Assembly (NCBI RefSeq): GCF_014196525.1
Contig: NZ_JACIDX010000024.1
Location: 1 to 64,000, forward strand
Origin: Novosphingobium sediminicola
GTDB taxonomy: Bacteria > Pseudomonadota > Alphaproteobacteria > Sphingomonadales > Sphingomonadaceae
Length of the DNA stretch: 64,000 nucleotides
Reading direction: 5' to 3'
Part shown: positions 25,248 to 32,957 of the stretch, piece after piece
Position numbering within the stretch: the first letter of the stretch is position 1
Layout of the letters: every line of letters starts with the position of its first letter
Position numbers and translations under genes: made by a program
The notes under the pieces: generated by a model
What the model was told of the DNA's origin: nothing
Seen by the model: only the letters and a program-made list of their open reading frames with translations
Databases searched by the model: none

Positions 25248-28190
25248 ATGATGGAGGATACTTTGGGGCAGATTTCAGCACACTTGCGTCTGGCGACATC
25301 CGGGTTGGCGATCATGGTGGCAGGCCTTGCCGCCGGTGCGCAGGCTCAAACGCCGACGACGCCCGCGCCCGCCAAGGGTGATGAACAGACCATCATCGTC
25401 ACCGGTTTCCGCACCTCGCTGGCCGCCGCGCTGAATGAAAAGCGCGCGTCAGCCGCCGCCATCGACACGATCAAGGCCGAGGACGTGGGCAAGTTTCCCG
25501 ACTCCAACCTGGCCGAATCCATGCAGCGCGTGCCCGGTATCGCACTGGCGCGCGGCGATGGCGGTGAGGGCAAGAACATTTCGGTGCGTGGCCTTGGGGC
25601 GGCCTTCACCCGCGTTCGCCTGAACGGCATGGAAGGCACCGCGCAAACCGGCTCCTCCGACATTTACGGCGCGGGCAATACGGGCCGCAGCTTTGACTTC
25701 AACGTTTTCCCGACCGAGATTTTCTCCGAACTGGCCGTGCGCAAGACGCCCTCGGCCGATGTGGAGGAAGGCTCGTTGGGCGCTACGGTCGACCTCAAGG
25801 CCCCGCATCCGCTTGATTTCCACAAGACCTTTGTCGCCACCGTTTCGGCCAAGGGCGTGTGGAACGAGGTCAGCAAAAAGCTCGACCCGCGCTTCTCGGT
25901 GCTGCTGTCCAAGCAGAATGAGGAGGGCACTTTCGGCGTCCTCGCCACGGCCAGCTATAGCCACCGCAACATCCGCGAGGTCGGCTATTCGGCGGTCAAT
26001 ATCCTGCCCACTTATGTGAACGGCGGTTTCTGCTCGCCGGTTGGCTATGCCACGCAGAACCCTGCCACCAATGCCGCCAAGGGTACGGATGCGGCCAATT
26101 GCTCGACCGGCAATCCGCGCACGGGGTCCACGGCGGCCTATAATCTGATCCAGTCGATGACCGGGCCTTCGGGGCAGGCGGGCGGCGGCGTGTTCCTGCC
26201 GCGCATCCCGCGCTATCTCAATTCGCGTCAGGATGCCGAGCGTATGGGCGGTTCGCTCGCCCTGCAATGGAAGCCCGACGACAGGACGGAAATCACCTTC
26301 GACGCGCTGTTTTCCCGCTATAAGGTCACGCGCTGGGACAATTACATCGACGCGCTCTCCTTTGCCCGCAACAGCAGCAACAACGGGCAGCCGATGGTCT
26401 CGGTGGTCGATCTCTCGGTCAAGCCCAATGGCTCGCTGCTCTATGGCCTGTTCAACGGCGTGGATCTGCGCTCGGAAAGCCTGCGCGACAAATTCACCAC
26501 CACCTTCGGTCAGGCCAATCTGAACCTCCATCACAAGTTCACCGACCATCTGACCATTGATGTGATGGCGGGCTATTCCAAGTCGATCTTCGACAATCCC
26601 GAGCGCCTGACGGTCAATCTGGACGCCATCGACACGCCCGGATTCGGGATTGATTTCCGCGGCGGCGGTTCGATCCCGGTGATCAAATATGGCATCGACG
26701 TGTCGAACCCGGCCAATTTCAACTATGCGCCGGGCCGCGCGGACGGCACCGTGCTGGGCAATTTCAACACGCGCAATTGGAAGGTGACGACCGACAACTA
26801 TACGTTCGAGGCCAATTCCACCTATGAATTCAACGACGCGTTCAAGATCAAGGGCGGGGCGCAATATCGCCAGAGTGCGTTCAAGAACCGCGTGCTGGGC
26901 GTGGCCCCGGCCAATCAGGCGACCGCGGCGCTGCCCGCCGGGGCATCGGTGGCCGATTTTACCTATCAGATCACCGGCCTCAACAATCTGCTGATCCCCG
27001 GCGCGCTGCCCAGCTTCCTTGCCACCGATATCGACAAGTGGAAGCAGACCGTCGGTTTCAACAATTTCACCTTCTGCGGCGTGGAATGCGGCAATGGCTC
27101 GCCCGAAGTGCGCGAAGAGGAAAAGTCGGCCTTCCTGATGGGGCAGTTCAACCTGCCTGACACTTTGCCGATCCCGATCCGGGGCGATGTGGGCGTGCGC
27201 TTCGTCAACACCACCCAGCACACCGTTGGCTATGTGCCGACCAATGCGGCGGCCGGGGCGGCCTATCCCACGGTGGCGATCCCGGCGATTGTGGACCGCT
27301 CGTATAATGATTGGCTGCCCTCGGCCAATCTGGTGCTGGAATTCACGCCGCACCTGTTGGGCCGCCTCTCCGCCGCCAAGGTGATGAGCCGCCCCGAACT
27401 GGGCGTGCTGCCTTCGGGCGGGTCGGTCAATGCCGTCACGCGCACAGCCACCATCGGCAATCCCTATCTCGACCCGATCCGCGCGACGACCTATGACGCG
27501 GCGCTGGAATGGTATTTCCGCCCCGGCTCGCTGCTGTCGTTCGCCTATTTCCACAAGGATATCAGCACCTACATCCAGTCGGTCAGCAGCCTTGTGCCCT
27601 ATAACACGCTGGGCCTGCCCAATTCGCTGCTGACCACGGCGGGCACCCAGCCCACCGATCTGTTCACCGTGACGCGCTCGGTCAACACCAAGGGCGGGCC
27701 GCTCAACGGGTTCGAGGTCAATCTGCAATTGCCCTTCACCTTCCTGCGCGGTTTCGCCAAGGATTTCGGGCTGCTGGCCAATTACACCCATGTTTCGTCC
27801 AAGGTGAATTACGTGCTGCAATCGAGCGGCGGTGCGGCCACGCTTTCGACCACGGCCAATCTGGTCAACATGTCGCCTGATACGGCCAGCGGCACGCTCT
27901 ATTACGAAAACCGCAAGTTCAGCATTCGCGGCACGATCAACTATCGCGGCCCCTTCATCCGCCAGATCCCCTCGGGCGCGAATGACAGCGACATTCTGGG
28001 CAATCACGCCACTACCTTTGTGGACGCCTCGTTCAGCTACAATCTGATGAAGGACATCAAGTTCACCATCGAAGGCCAGAACCTGACCGATGAGCACAAC
28101 ACGCTCTATATCGACAGCGGCCGTCAGGATCCTTTGTTCAACACCCGCACCGGCCGCACGATCACCGTGGGCGTGAACGCCAAGTTCTAA
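25248..28190 (+). CDS. TonB-dependent receptor, carbohydrate type
   Basis: About 980 residues. The signal segment ends near AGAQAQT. The plug (IIVTGFRTSLAAALNEKR, EDVGKFPDSNLAESMQRVPGIAL, ISVRGLGAAFTRVRLNGME) has the form of the long Xanthomonas/Caulobacter-type receptors linked to plant glycans; the barrel ends in VNAKF. Three starts are possible: ATG at 25248, ATG at 25251, or TTG at 25263, which alone has GGAGG (25253-25257) at good spacing. It probably imports rhamnogalacturonan or arabinogalacturonan oligosaccharides, judged by the enzymes downstream. A strong terminator follows, so it is probably monocistronic. Confidence 0.92.
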   Translation: MMEDTLGQISAHLRLATSGLAIMVAGLAAGAQAQTPTTPAPAKGDEQTIIVTGFRTSLAAALNEKRASAAAIDTIKAEDVGKFPDSNLAESMQRVPGIALARGDGGEGKNISVRGLGAAFTRVRLNGMEGTAQTGSSDIYGAGNTGRSFDFNVFPTEIFSELAVRKTPSADVEEGSLGATVDLKAPHPLDFHKTFVATVSAKGVWNEVSKKLDPRFSVLLSKQNEEGTFGVLATASYSHRNIREVGYSAVNILPTYVNGGFCSPVGYATQNPATNAAKGTDAANCSTGNPRTGSTAAYNLIQSMTGPSGQAGGGVFLPRIPRYLNSRQDAERMGGSLALQWKPDDRTEITFDALFSRYKVTRWDNYIDALSFARNSSNNGQPMVSVVDLSVKPNGSLLYGLFNGVDLRSESLRDKFTTTFGQANLNLHHKFTDHLTIDVMAGYSKSIFDNPERLTVNLDAIDTPGFGIDFRGGGSIPVIKYGIDVSNPANFNYAPGRADGTVLGNFNTRNWKVTTDNYTFEANSTYEFNDAFKIKGGAQYRQSAFKNRVLGVAPANQATAALPAGASVADFTYQITGLNNLLIPGALPSFLATDIDKWKQTVGFNNFTFCGVECGNGSPEVREEEKSAFLMGQFNLPDTLPIPIRGDVGVRFVNTTQHTVGYVPTNAAAGAAYPTVAIPAIVDRSYNDWLPSANLVLEFTPHLLGRLSAAKVMSRPELGVLPSGGSVNAVTRTATIGNPYLDPIRATTYDAALEWYFRPGSLLSFAYFHKDISTYIQSVSSLVPYNTLGLPNSLLTTAGTQPTDLFTVTRSVNTKGGPLNGFEVNLQLPFTFLRGFAKDFGLLANYTHVSSKVNYVLQSSGGAATLSTTANLVNMSPDTASGTLYYENRKFSIRGTINYRGPFIRQIPSGANDSDILGNHATTFVDASFSYNLMKDIKFTIEGQNLTDEHNTLYIDSGRQDPLFNTRTGRTITVGVNAKF

Positions 28191-28224
28191 CAGTTCCTCC
28201 CTACACGCTCCCCCGCGTGTTTCG

Positions 28225-28261
28225 GGGCCGCCGGACGAGGCATCCGGCGGCCCTTTTTTTT
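28225..28261 (+). terminator. Strong intrinsic terminator after the TBDR
   Basis: GGGCCGCCGGA (28225-28235) pairs perfectly with TCCGGCGGCCC (28243-28253) around seven bases and is followed by eight T (28254-28261). The T-run overlaps the stop of the convergent esterase gene. Confidence 0.93.
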
Positions 28262-29480
28262 AGTTCCCCAGCGGGCGTTGCGAAGAAGTCAGCGCGCTGG
28301 GGGGAATCGCGACATTTTCCGGGCGGGCCGGATCGAAAGGGGGCGAAGTGATATGCGAGGCCAGAGCAGGGATCATGGCGCGGACGCCATCGGCGATGAT
28401 GCGCGCGCTCATCCAGGCGCCCCATGCGTTGTAATGGGTTTTGTCGCGGCCTTCGTCATTGAACATGGCCGGCGCGCGATCGGACCCCAGCGCTTCGTAC
28501 AGGGTGATGCTGGCGCGGTTGAGGTCGATCAGGGGCACGTGCATATCCGCCGCCATCTCTCGCATCACCGCCGGATAATCGCCCAGCGAAGGGGCGATCC
28601 GCCCGCGCGCGTCGAAATTGCGCCGCTCCGGGCTGGTGACCAGAACGGGCGTGGCCCCGCGCCGCCGCGCCTCGGCGATATAGGCGTTGAGGTAGGCGCG
28701 ATAGGTCGTGCCCGCCTCGACATAGGTCTGGGGCCATTGGACCTTCTGGTCATTATGGCCGAATTGGATGAACAGATAATCGCCCGGTTTGATCAGGCTC
28801 AGTACCTTGTCCAGCCGCAGGTCGGCAAGGAAGGATTTGAGCGTCGCCCCGCTCTCGGCATAATTGGCCACCGCCACCCTATCATCCAGCATCAGCGGCA
28901 GGATCTGGCCCCAACTGGCCGTAGGCTCACGCGGGTGGTCGGCCACCATGGAATCGCCGACGAGGAAAATGGTCGGTCCCTTTGCGGGTTCGACTGTCAC
29001 GGATCGCACCGCAGGCGTGCCGAGGAATTCCAGCGTCAGCCGGTCGTCCCAATTGCGCTGCGCCGCTTGGTCAGGGCGCAGGCGGACGTGGTCGCCCCCC
29101 GGCGCATTTTCGGGCACCGCACCAAGGCCCGCATTGTGAACATGGACGGTAAAGCGCCGCGTCACGTTTTGTCCCCGCGCGGTTGCGGCGTTCAGCACCA
29201 TCAGGCGGCGGTTCTCGGCCTTGACCGTGGTTTGGCCTGGGCTTTTGTCGCTGCCCATATCGAGCGTGATGCGCCAGTTGCCTTCGGGCAGGGGCAGGGA
29301 GAGGGCGCCATCGCTCTCATAGCCGCCGACGCCGGGGGCATAGGTCGCGCCGGGCGCAATCGCGCTTTCCCCGCTGCGCGCCGGACCATCGAGGCGCCAT
29401 ACGCGCGCGGTTTGCGCGAGAGCCACAGGGGTCATCGCGCTGGCGCCCATTGCCGCCAGAAGCAGGGATAAACGTGCCAT
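28260..29480 (-). CDS. Rhamnogalacturonan acetylesterase-like SGNH hydrolase with N-terminal domain
   Basis: About 406 residues, exported (signal ends near VALAQT). An N-terminal beta-rich domain (about 25-165, with YESDGALSLPLPEGNWRITL) precedes the SGNH domain: GDSMVADH (Ser about 177), Gly in AESGATLKS, Asn in FGHNDQ, and the Asp-x-x-His pair in DKTHYNAWG. This architecture is that of two-domain CE12 enzymes which remove acetyl groups from galacturonate of rhamnogalacturonan-I. GGAGA is 9-13 bases upstream of the ATG. It diverges from the GH51 gene across an inverted repeat. A second, single-domain CE12 protein is encoded at 37104. Confidence 0.88.
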   Translation of the reverse strand: MARLSLLLAAMGASAMTPVALAQTARVWRLDGPARSGESAIAPGATYAPGVGGYESDGALSLPLPEGNWRITLDMGSDKSPGQTTVKAENRRLMVLNAATARGQNVTRRFTVHVHNAGLGAVPENAPGGDHVRLRPDQAAQRNWDDRLTLEFLGTPAVRSVTVEPAKGPTIFLVGDSMVADHPREPTASWGQILPLMLDDRVAVANYAESGATLKSFLADLRLDKVLSLIKPGDYLFIQFGHNDQKVQWPQTYVEAGTTYRAYLNAYIAEARRRGATPVLVTSPERRNFDARGRIAPSLGDYPAVMREMAADMHVPLIDLNRASITLYEALGSDRAPAMFNDEGRDKTHYNAWGAWMSARIIADGVRAMIPALASHITSPPFDPARPENVAIPPSALTSSQRPLGN

Positions 29481-29517
29481 GGAACAAACATCTCCTAACC
29501 CATCTTGATTTTCTATA

Positions 29518-29536
29518 TGTGAAATCTATTCTCACA
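29518..29536. promoter_or_regulatory. TGTGA-n9-TCACA inverted repeat between esterase and GH51 genes
   Basis: TGTGA (29518-29522) and TCACA (29532-29536) are symmetric about nine A/T-rich bases. The gap 29481-29567 separates two divergent genes, so one bound protein could act on both. The spacing is too wide for a normal CRP site (6 bases). The flanks TATATGTGAAAT and CACAATGTA resemble the CAAT(A/G)TGAA motifs of the other pectin promoters. Confidence 0.5.
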
Positions 29537-29567
29537 ATGTACGTAACATAAAGGTCAGGGAGAGACC

Positions 29568-31112
29568 ATGATTCGTCGATCAGTCCGCCTTTTGGCATCC
29601 GCCGCCTTGTCGCTTTGCGCCGCGCCCGTGCTTCATGCCCAAACTCCTGCTGCCCTGCATGGCGAAGCGCCGGGGGCCACCATCGACCCGCGCATCTTCA
29701 GCCAGTTTGCCGAACATCTGGGCTATGGCATTTATGGCGGCATCTGGGTCGGGCCGGAATCGAAAATTCCCAATATCAAGGGCTATCGCCGCGATGTGGT
29801 CGAGGCGCTGCGGGCGCTGCATGTGCCGCTGGTGCGCTGGCCGGGCGGGTGCTTTGCCGACGAATATCACTGGCGCGACGGGATCGGGGCGAGGGCGAAG
29901 CGCCCGGTCAAGATCAACACCCATTGGGGCGGTGTGACCGAGCCCAACACATTCGGCACGCATGAATTCATGGACTTTGCCGAGCTGATCGGGGCCGAAG
30001 CCTATGTCTCGGGCAATGTGGGCAGCGCGCCCGCCGGGGAAATGGAGGAGTGGGTGCAATATATCACCGCTCCGCAAGGCACTCTGGCCGAGGAACGCGC
30101 GCGCAACGGGCGCAAGGAGCCTTGGAAGCTGCCCTATTTCGGCATTGGCAATGAATTGTGGGGCTGCGGCGGCAATATGAAGGCGGACTATGCCGCCGAT
30201 GTCACGCGCCGCTATGCCACCTTCGTCAAGGTCCCCTTTGGCACCAAAATCCAGAAGATCGCCAGCGGCGCCAATGGCCCCGATTATAACTGGACCGAGG
30301 TGATGATGCGCGAGGCGGGCCGGATGATCGATGGTATCGGCCTGCATTATTACACTGTGCCCGGCGACTGGAAAGGCAAGGGATCGGCCACGGATTTCAA
30401 CGAAACCGACTATGCCCGCACCATGGCCAAGACGTGGAAGATGGAGGAACTGCTGACCAGGCACTCCGCCGTCATGGACAAATATGACCCGGCCAAGCGG
30501 GTCAATCTGGCGGTGGATGAATGGGGCATCTGGACCGATGTGGAGCCGGGCACCAATCCCGGCTTCCTCTATCAGCAGAACAGCCTGCGCGATGCGCTGT
30601 TGGCGGGCGTCAACATCAACCTGTTCATCCGCCATGCCGACCGCGTGCGCATGACCAACATCGCCCAGATGGTGAACGTCCTTCAGTCGATGATCCTGAC
30701 CAAGGACGCGCAGATGGTGCTGACGCCGACCTATCATGTGTTCGACATGTATCGCGGTTTTCAGGATGCGGTGGCTCTGCCGCTCGATCTGCCCAAAGTC
30801 TGGTATGGGCGCGATGAATGGGTATCGCCCGCGCTGCATGGCGCGGCGGCGCGGGGCAAGGATGGGGCGGTGCATATCGCGCTGGTCAACATTGATCCGG
30901 GCAAGCCTCAGCATCTCGAAATCGCGCTGTCCGGCGTCCAATCGACTAGCGTTAAGGGCCGCATCCTGACTTCGGACCGGGTTCAGGATGTGAACGACTT
31001 TGCCCAAGGCGCGCGGGTGCATCCGGCGGGTTTTACCGGGGCGGTCCTGCGTGATGGCAAGTTGGTGGTCGATCTGCCCGCCAAGTCGCTGGTCGTGCTG
31101 GATCTTCCATGA
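29568..31112 (+). CDS. GH51 alpha-L-arabinofuranosidase, exported
   Basis: About 514 residues. Removes L-arabinofuranose from arabinan or arabinoxylan side chains. A signal peptide ends near VLHAQ. Acid/base Glu196 is in FGIGNELWG and nucleophile Glu318 in NLAVDEWGIW; RWPGGCFADEYHW (90-102) forms part of the sugar site. The C-terminal beta-sandwich ends with AKSLVVLDL. GGGAGAG precedes the ATG. The next gene, GH28, starts inside its stop codon (ATGA), so arabinose removal and galacturonan cleavage are made together. GH51 enzymes are often cytoplasmic; this one is clearly exported. Confidence 0.93.
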   Translation: MIRRSVRLLASAALSLCAAPVLHAQTPAALHGEAPGATIDPRIFSQFAEHLGYGIYGGIWVGPESKIPNIKGYRRDVVEALRALHVPLVRWPGGCFADEYHWRDGIGARAKRPVKINTHWGGVTEPNTFGTHEFMDFAELIGAEAYVSGNVGSAPAGEMEEWVQYITAPQGTLAEERARNGRKEPWKLPYFGIGNELWGCGGNMKADYAADVTRRYATFVKVPFGTKIQKIASGANGPDYNWTEVMMREAGRMIDGIGLHYYTVPGDWKGKGSATDFNETDYARTMAKTWKMEELLTRHSAVMDKYDPAKRVNLAVDEWGIWTDVEPGTNPGFLYQQNSLRDALLAGVNINLFIRHADRVRMTNIAQMVNVLQSMILTKDAQMVLTPTYHVFDMYRGFQDAVALPLDLPKVWYGRDEWVSPALHGAAARGKDGAVHIALVNIDPGKPQHLEIALSGVQSTSVKGRILTSDRVQDVNDFAQGARVHPAGFTGAVLRDGKLVVDLPAKSLVVLDLP

Positions 31113-32545
31113 GCATCGCGGATTTTGCCGATGGGCGCAGCCTTGCCCATGGCGCGATCAATGCCGCCATCGCCGCCATACATCAGCGTGGCGGCGGGGT
31201 GGTGGAATTGCCCGCTGGCCGCTTCCTCTGCTTCTCGATCCGCCTGCTTTCCGGTGTCCGGCTGCACCTGGGCGAGGGGACGGTGATCGAGGCGGCCGAC
31301 CCCGCGCGCCACGGCGGGGCCTATGATGGGCCGGAGGATAATGGGCCGCAGCTCTATCAGGATTTCGGCCACAGCCATTGGCGCAACAGCCTGATCTGGG
31401 CCATCGGCCAGCATGACATTGCCATTACCGGGCCGGGTCGGATCGAGGGGCGGGGCCTGACCCGCAACGGCCCCGGTTCGCTCTGGCGCGCGCAGGCGGG
31501 CGAAAGGCCGCTGTCCATGGCGGCGATGAGCGAGGCCGAAGTCGGCGCGCTGGAGCAGAGCCATGCCGCGATGGCTGGGCTTGGCAACAAGGCGATTGGG
31601 TTACGCGAATGCCGGAATGTCGAACTCTCGGGCTTTACCATTGCGGGGGGCGGGCATTTCGCCGTGCTCGCCACCGGATGCACCGATATGGTGATCCGCC
31701 ACCTGTCCATCGATACGGAGCGGGATGGGATCGACCTTGACTGCGTTTCGCGCTGCGTGGTCGAACATTGCCGGGTGAACAGCCCTAATGACGATGCCAT
31801 CGTGGTCAAAACCAGTCTCGGCCTTGGGCGGATCACGCCGTCGGAGGACATTGCGATCCGCCATTGCACGGTCTCGGGCTATGACCTTGGCACGATGCTG
31901 GACGGCACGCGCGGGCGCACGCAGCAATTTGCCCCCGACCGCGACCGGGTGACGGGCCGCATCAAGATCGGCACCGAAACCAATGGCGACATTCGCCGTG
32001 TGACCATCGAGGACTGCCTGTTTGAACGCAGCCGTGGGCTGGCCATCGAATGCGTCGATGGCGCGACGGTCGAGGACATTACCGCCCGCCGCCTGACCAT
32101 GCAGGAGGTGACCACCGCGCCGATTTTCCTGCGCCTGGGCGCGCGGCTACGCGGGCCCGAGGGGACGCGGATCGGGGCGCTGCGCCGGGTGGAGATCAGC
32201 GATATTCGCGCCGAGGGGATTGCCCATGAATTCCCCGTTATTCTTGCTGGCTTGCCCGGTCATCCGGTGCAGCAGGTGGTGCTGCGTGACATCGGCCTGA
32301 GTTTTGAGGGCGGCGGTACGGCGCAGGACGCTGCCCGCCAGCCTCCGCTGGTCGCCAATGCCTATCCCGAACCCAGCATGTTCGGCGTGCTGCCCGCATG
32401 GGCGCTGTGGATGCGCGATGTTCAGGATGTGACCATCGAACGTTTCAACGCCCGCCATGCCGGGGATGACGCCCGCCCGTCGGTGATTGTACAGGACGCG
32501 CAGGGCCTGAATCTGCGGGAAATGCCGCTTTGGCAGCCCGCCTGA
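31109..32545 (+). CDS. GH28 galacturonidase-like enzyme without signal peptide
   Basis: About 478 residues. Beta-helix fold with GGGVVELPAGRFL near the N-terminus, TERDGIDLDC (about 203-212) and SPNDDAIVVKTS (225-236) carrying the catalytic Asp residues. The third site GYDLGTMLDG replaces the GHG motif seen in standard polygalacturonases. The mature fold begins almost at residue 1 and the start is fixed by the ATGA overlap with GH51, so there is no room for a signal peptide. Either it works on short oligosaccharides in the cytoplasm or it leaves by another route. Likely an exo-acting GH28 on rhamnogalacturonan or galacturonan oligomers. Confidence 0.85.
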   Translation: MSIADFADGRSLAHGAINAAIAAIHQRGGGVVELPAGRFLCFSIRLLSGVRLHLGEGTVIEAADPARHGGAYDGPEDNGPQLYQDFGHSHWRNSLIWAIGQHDIAITGPGRIEGRGLTRNGPGSLWRAQAGERPLSMAAMSEAEVGALEQSHAAMAGLGNKAIGLRECRNVELSGFTIAGGGHFAVLATGCTDMVIRHLSIDTERDGIDLDCVSRCVVEHCRVNSPNDDAIVVKTSLGLGRITPSEDIAIRHCTVSGYDLGTMLDGTRGRTQQFAPDRDRVTGRIKIGTETNGDIRRVTIEDCLFERSRGLAIECVDGATVEDITARRLTMQEVTTAPIFLRLGARLRGPEGTRIGALRRVEISDIRAEGIAHEFPVILAGLPGHPVQQVVLRDIGLSFEGGGTAQDAARQPPLVANAYPEPSMFGVLPAWALWMRDVQDVTIERFNARHAGDDARPSVIVQDAQGLNLREMPLWQPA

Positions 32546-32630
32546 CCCATTTGGGCGATTGACGGCGATCTGACCTCCGTGTATCACAATAAGCAACAAA
32601 TGTGCATAATGCGGGATTTTGGAGAGGCCA

Positions 32631-32945
32631 GTGCAAAGGTTCGCATTCCGGATGCAATTGAAGCCCGGCATGGTCGATGAATATCGCCGCCGCCATGACG
32701 AGATCTGGCCCGAGCTGGTCGATCTGCTGCATGAGGCGGGGATCAGCGACTATTCGATCTTTCTGGATGAGACCACGCTGGCGCTCTTTGCCGTTCTGCA
32801 ACTGGCCGAGGAGAACAGGCGCGAGAGCCTGCCCGAGGAGCCGGTGATGAAACTGTGGTGGGCCGCGATGGCGCCGCTGATGGAGGTCGAGCCGGACAAT
32901 CGCCCCTGCGAATGGCCGCTCGTGCCGATGTTTCACATGGCCTGA
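32631..32945 (+). CDS. rhaM: L-rhamnose mutarotase
   Basis: About 104 residues, the same length as E. coli RhaM. Interconverts alpha- and beta-L-rhamnopyranose to speed entry into catabolism. The small ferredoxin-like fold has FRMQLKPGMVDEYRRRHDEIWPEL, SIFLDETTLALFAVLQL and the conserved KLWWAAMAPLME with active-site His/Tyr/Trp residues. The GTG start at 32631 is fixed by GGAGAGG at 32621-32627. It is the clearest marker that rhamnose is released from the substrate, but no rhamnose kinase, isomerase or dehydrogenase gene lies in this window. Confidence 0.94.
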   Translation: MQRFAFRMQLKPGMVDEYRRRHDEIWPELVDLLHEAGISDYSIFLDETTLALFAVLQLAEENRRESLPEEPVMKLWWAAMAPLMEVEPDNRPCEWPLVPMFHMA

Positions 32946-32957
32946 TGGGGGGTGGCG

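Noticed and set aside
25449..28097. 882-codon minus-strand open frame
   Set aside because: It mirrors the receptor at 25248-28190, has shadow-type composition and no ribosome site or family motif.
32578..32620. TATCACAATAAG / AAATGTGCATAA as an operator before rhaM
   Set aside because: CACA and TGTG are everted with a 12-base gap and only partly match the CAAT(A/G)TGAA motif, too weak to call.
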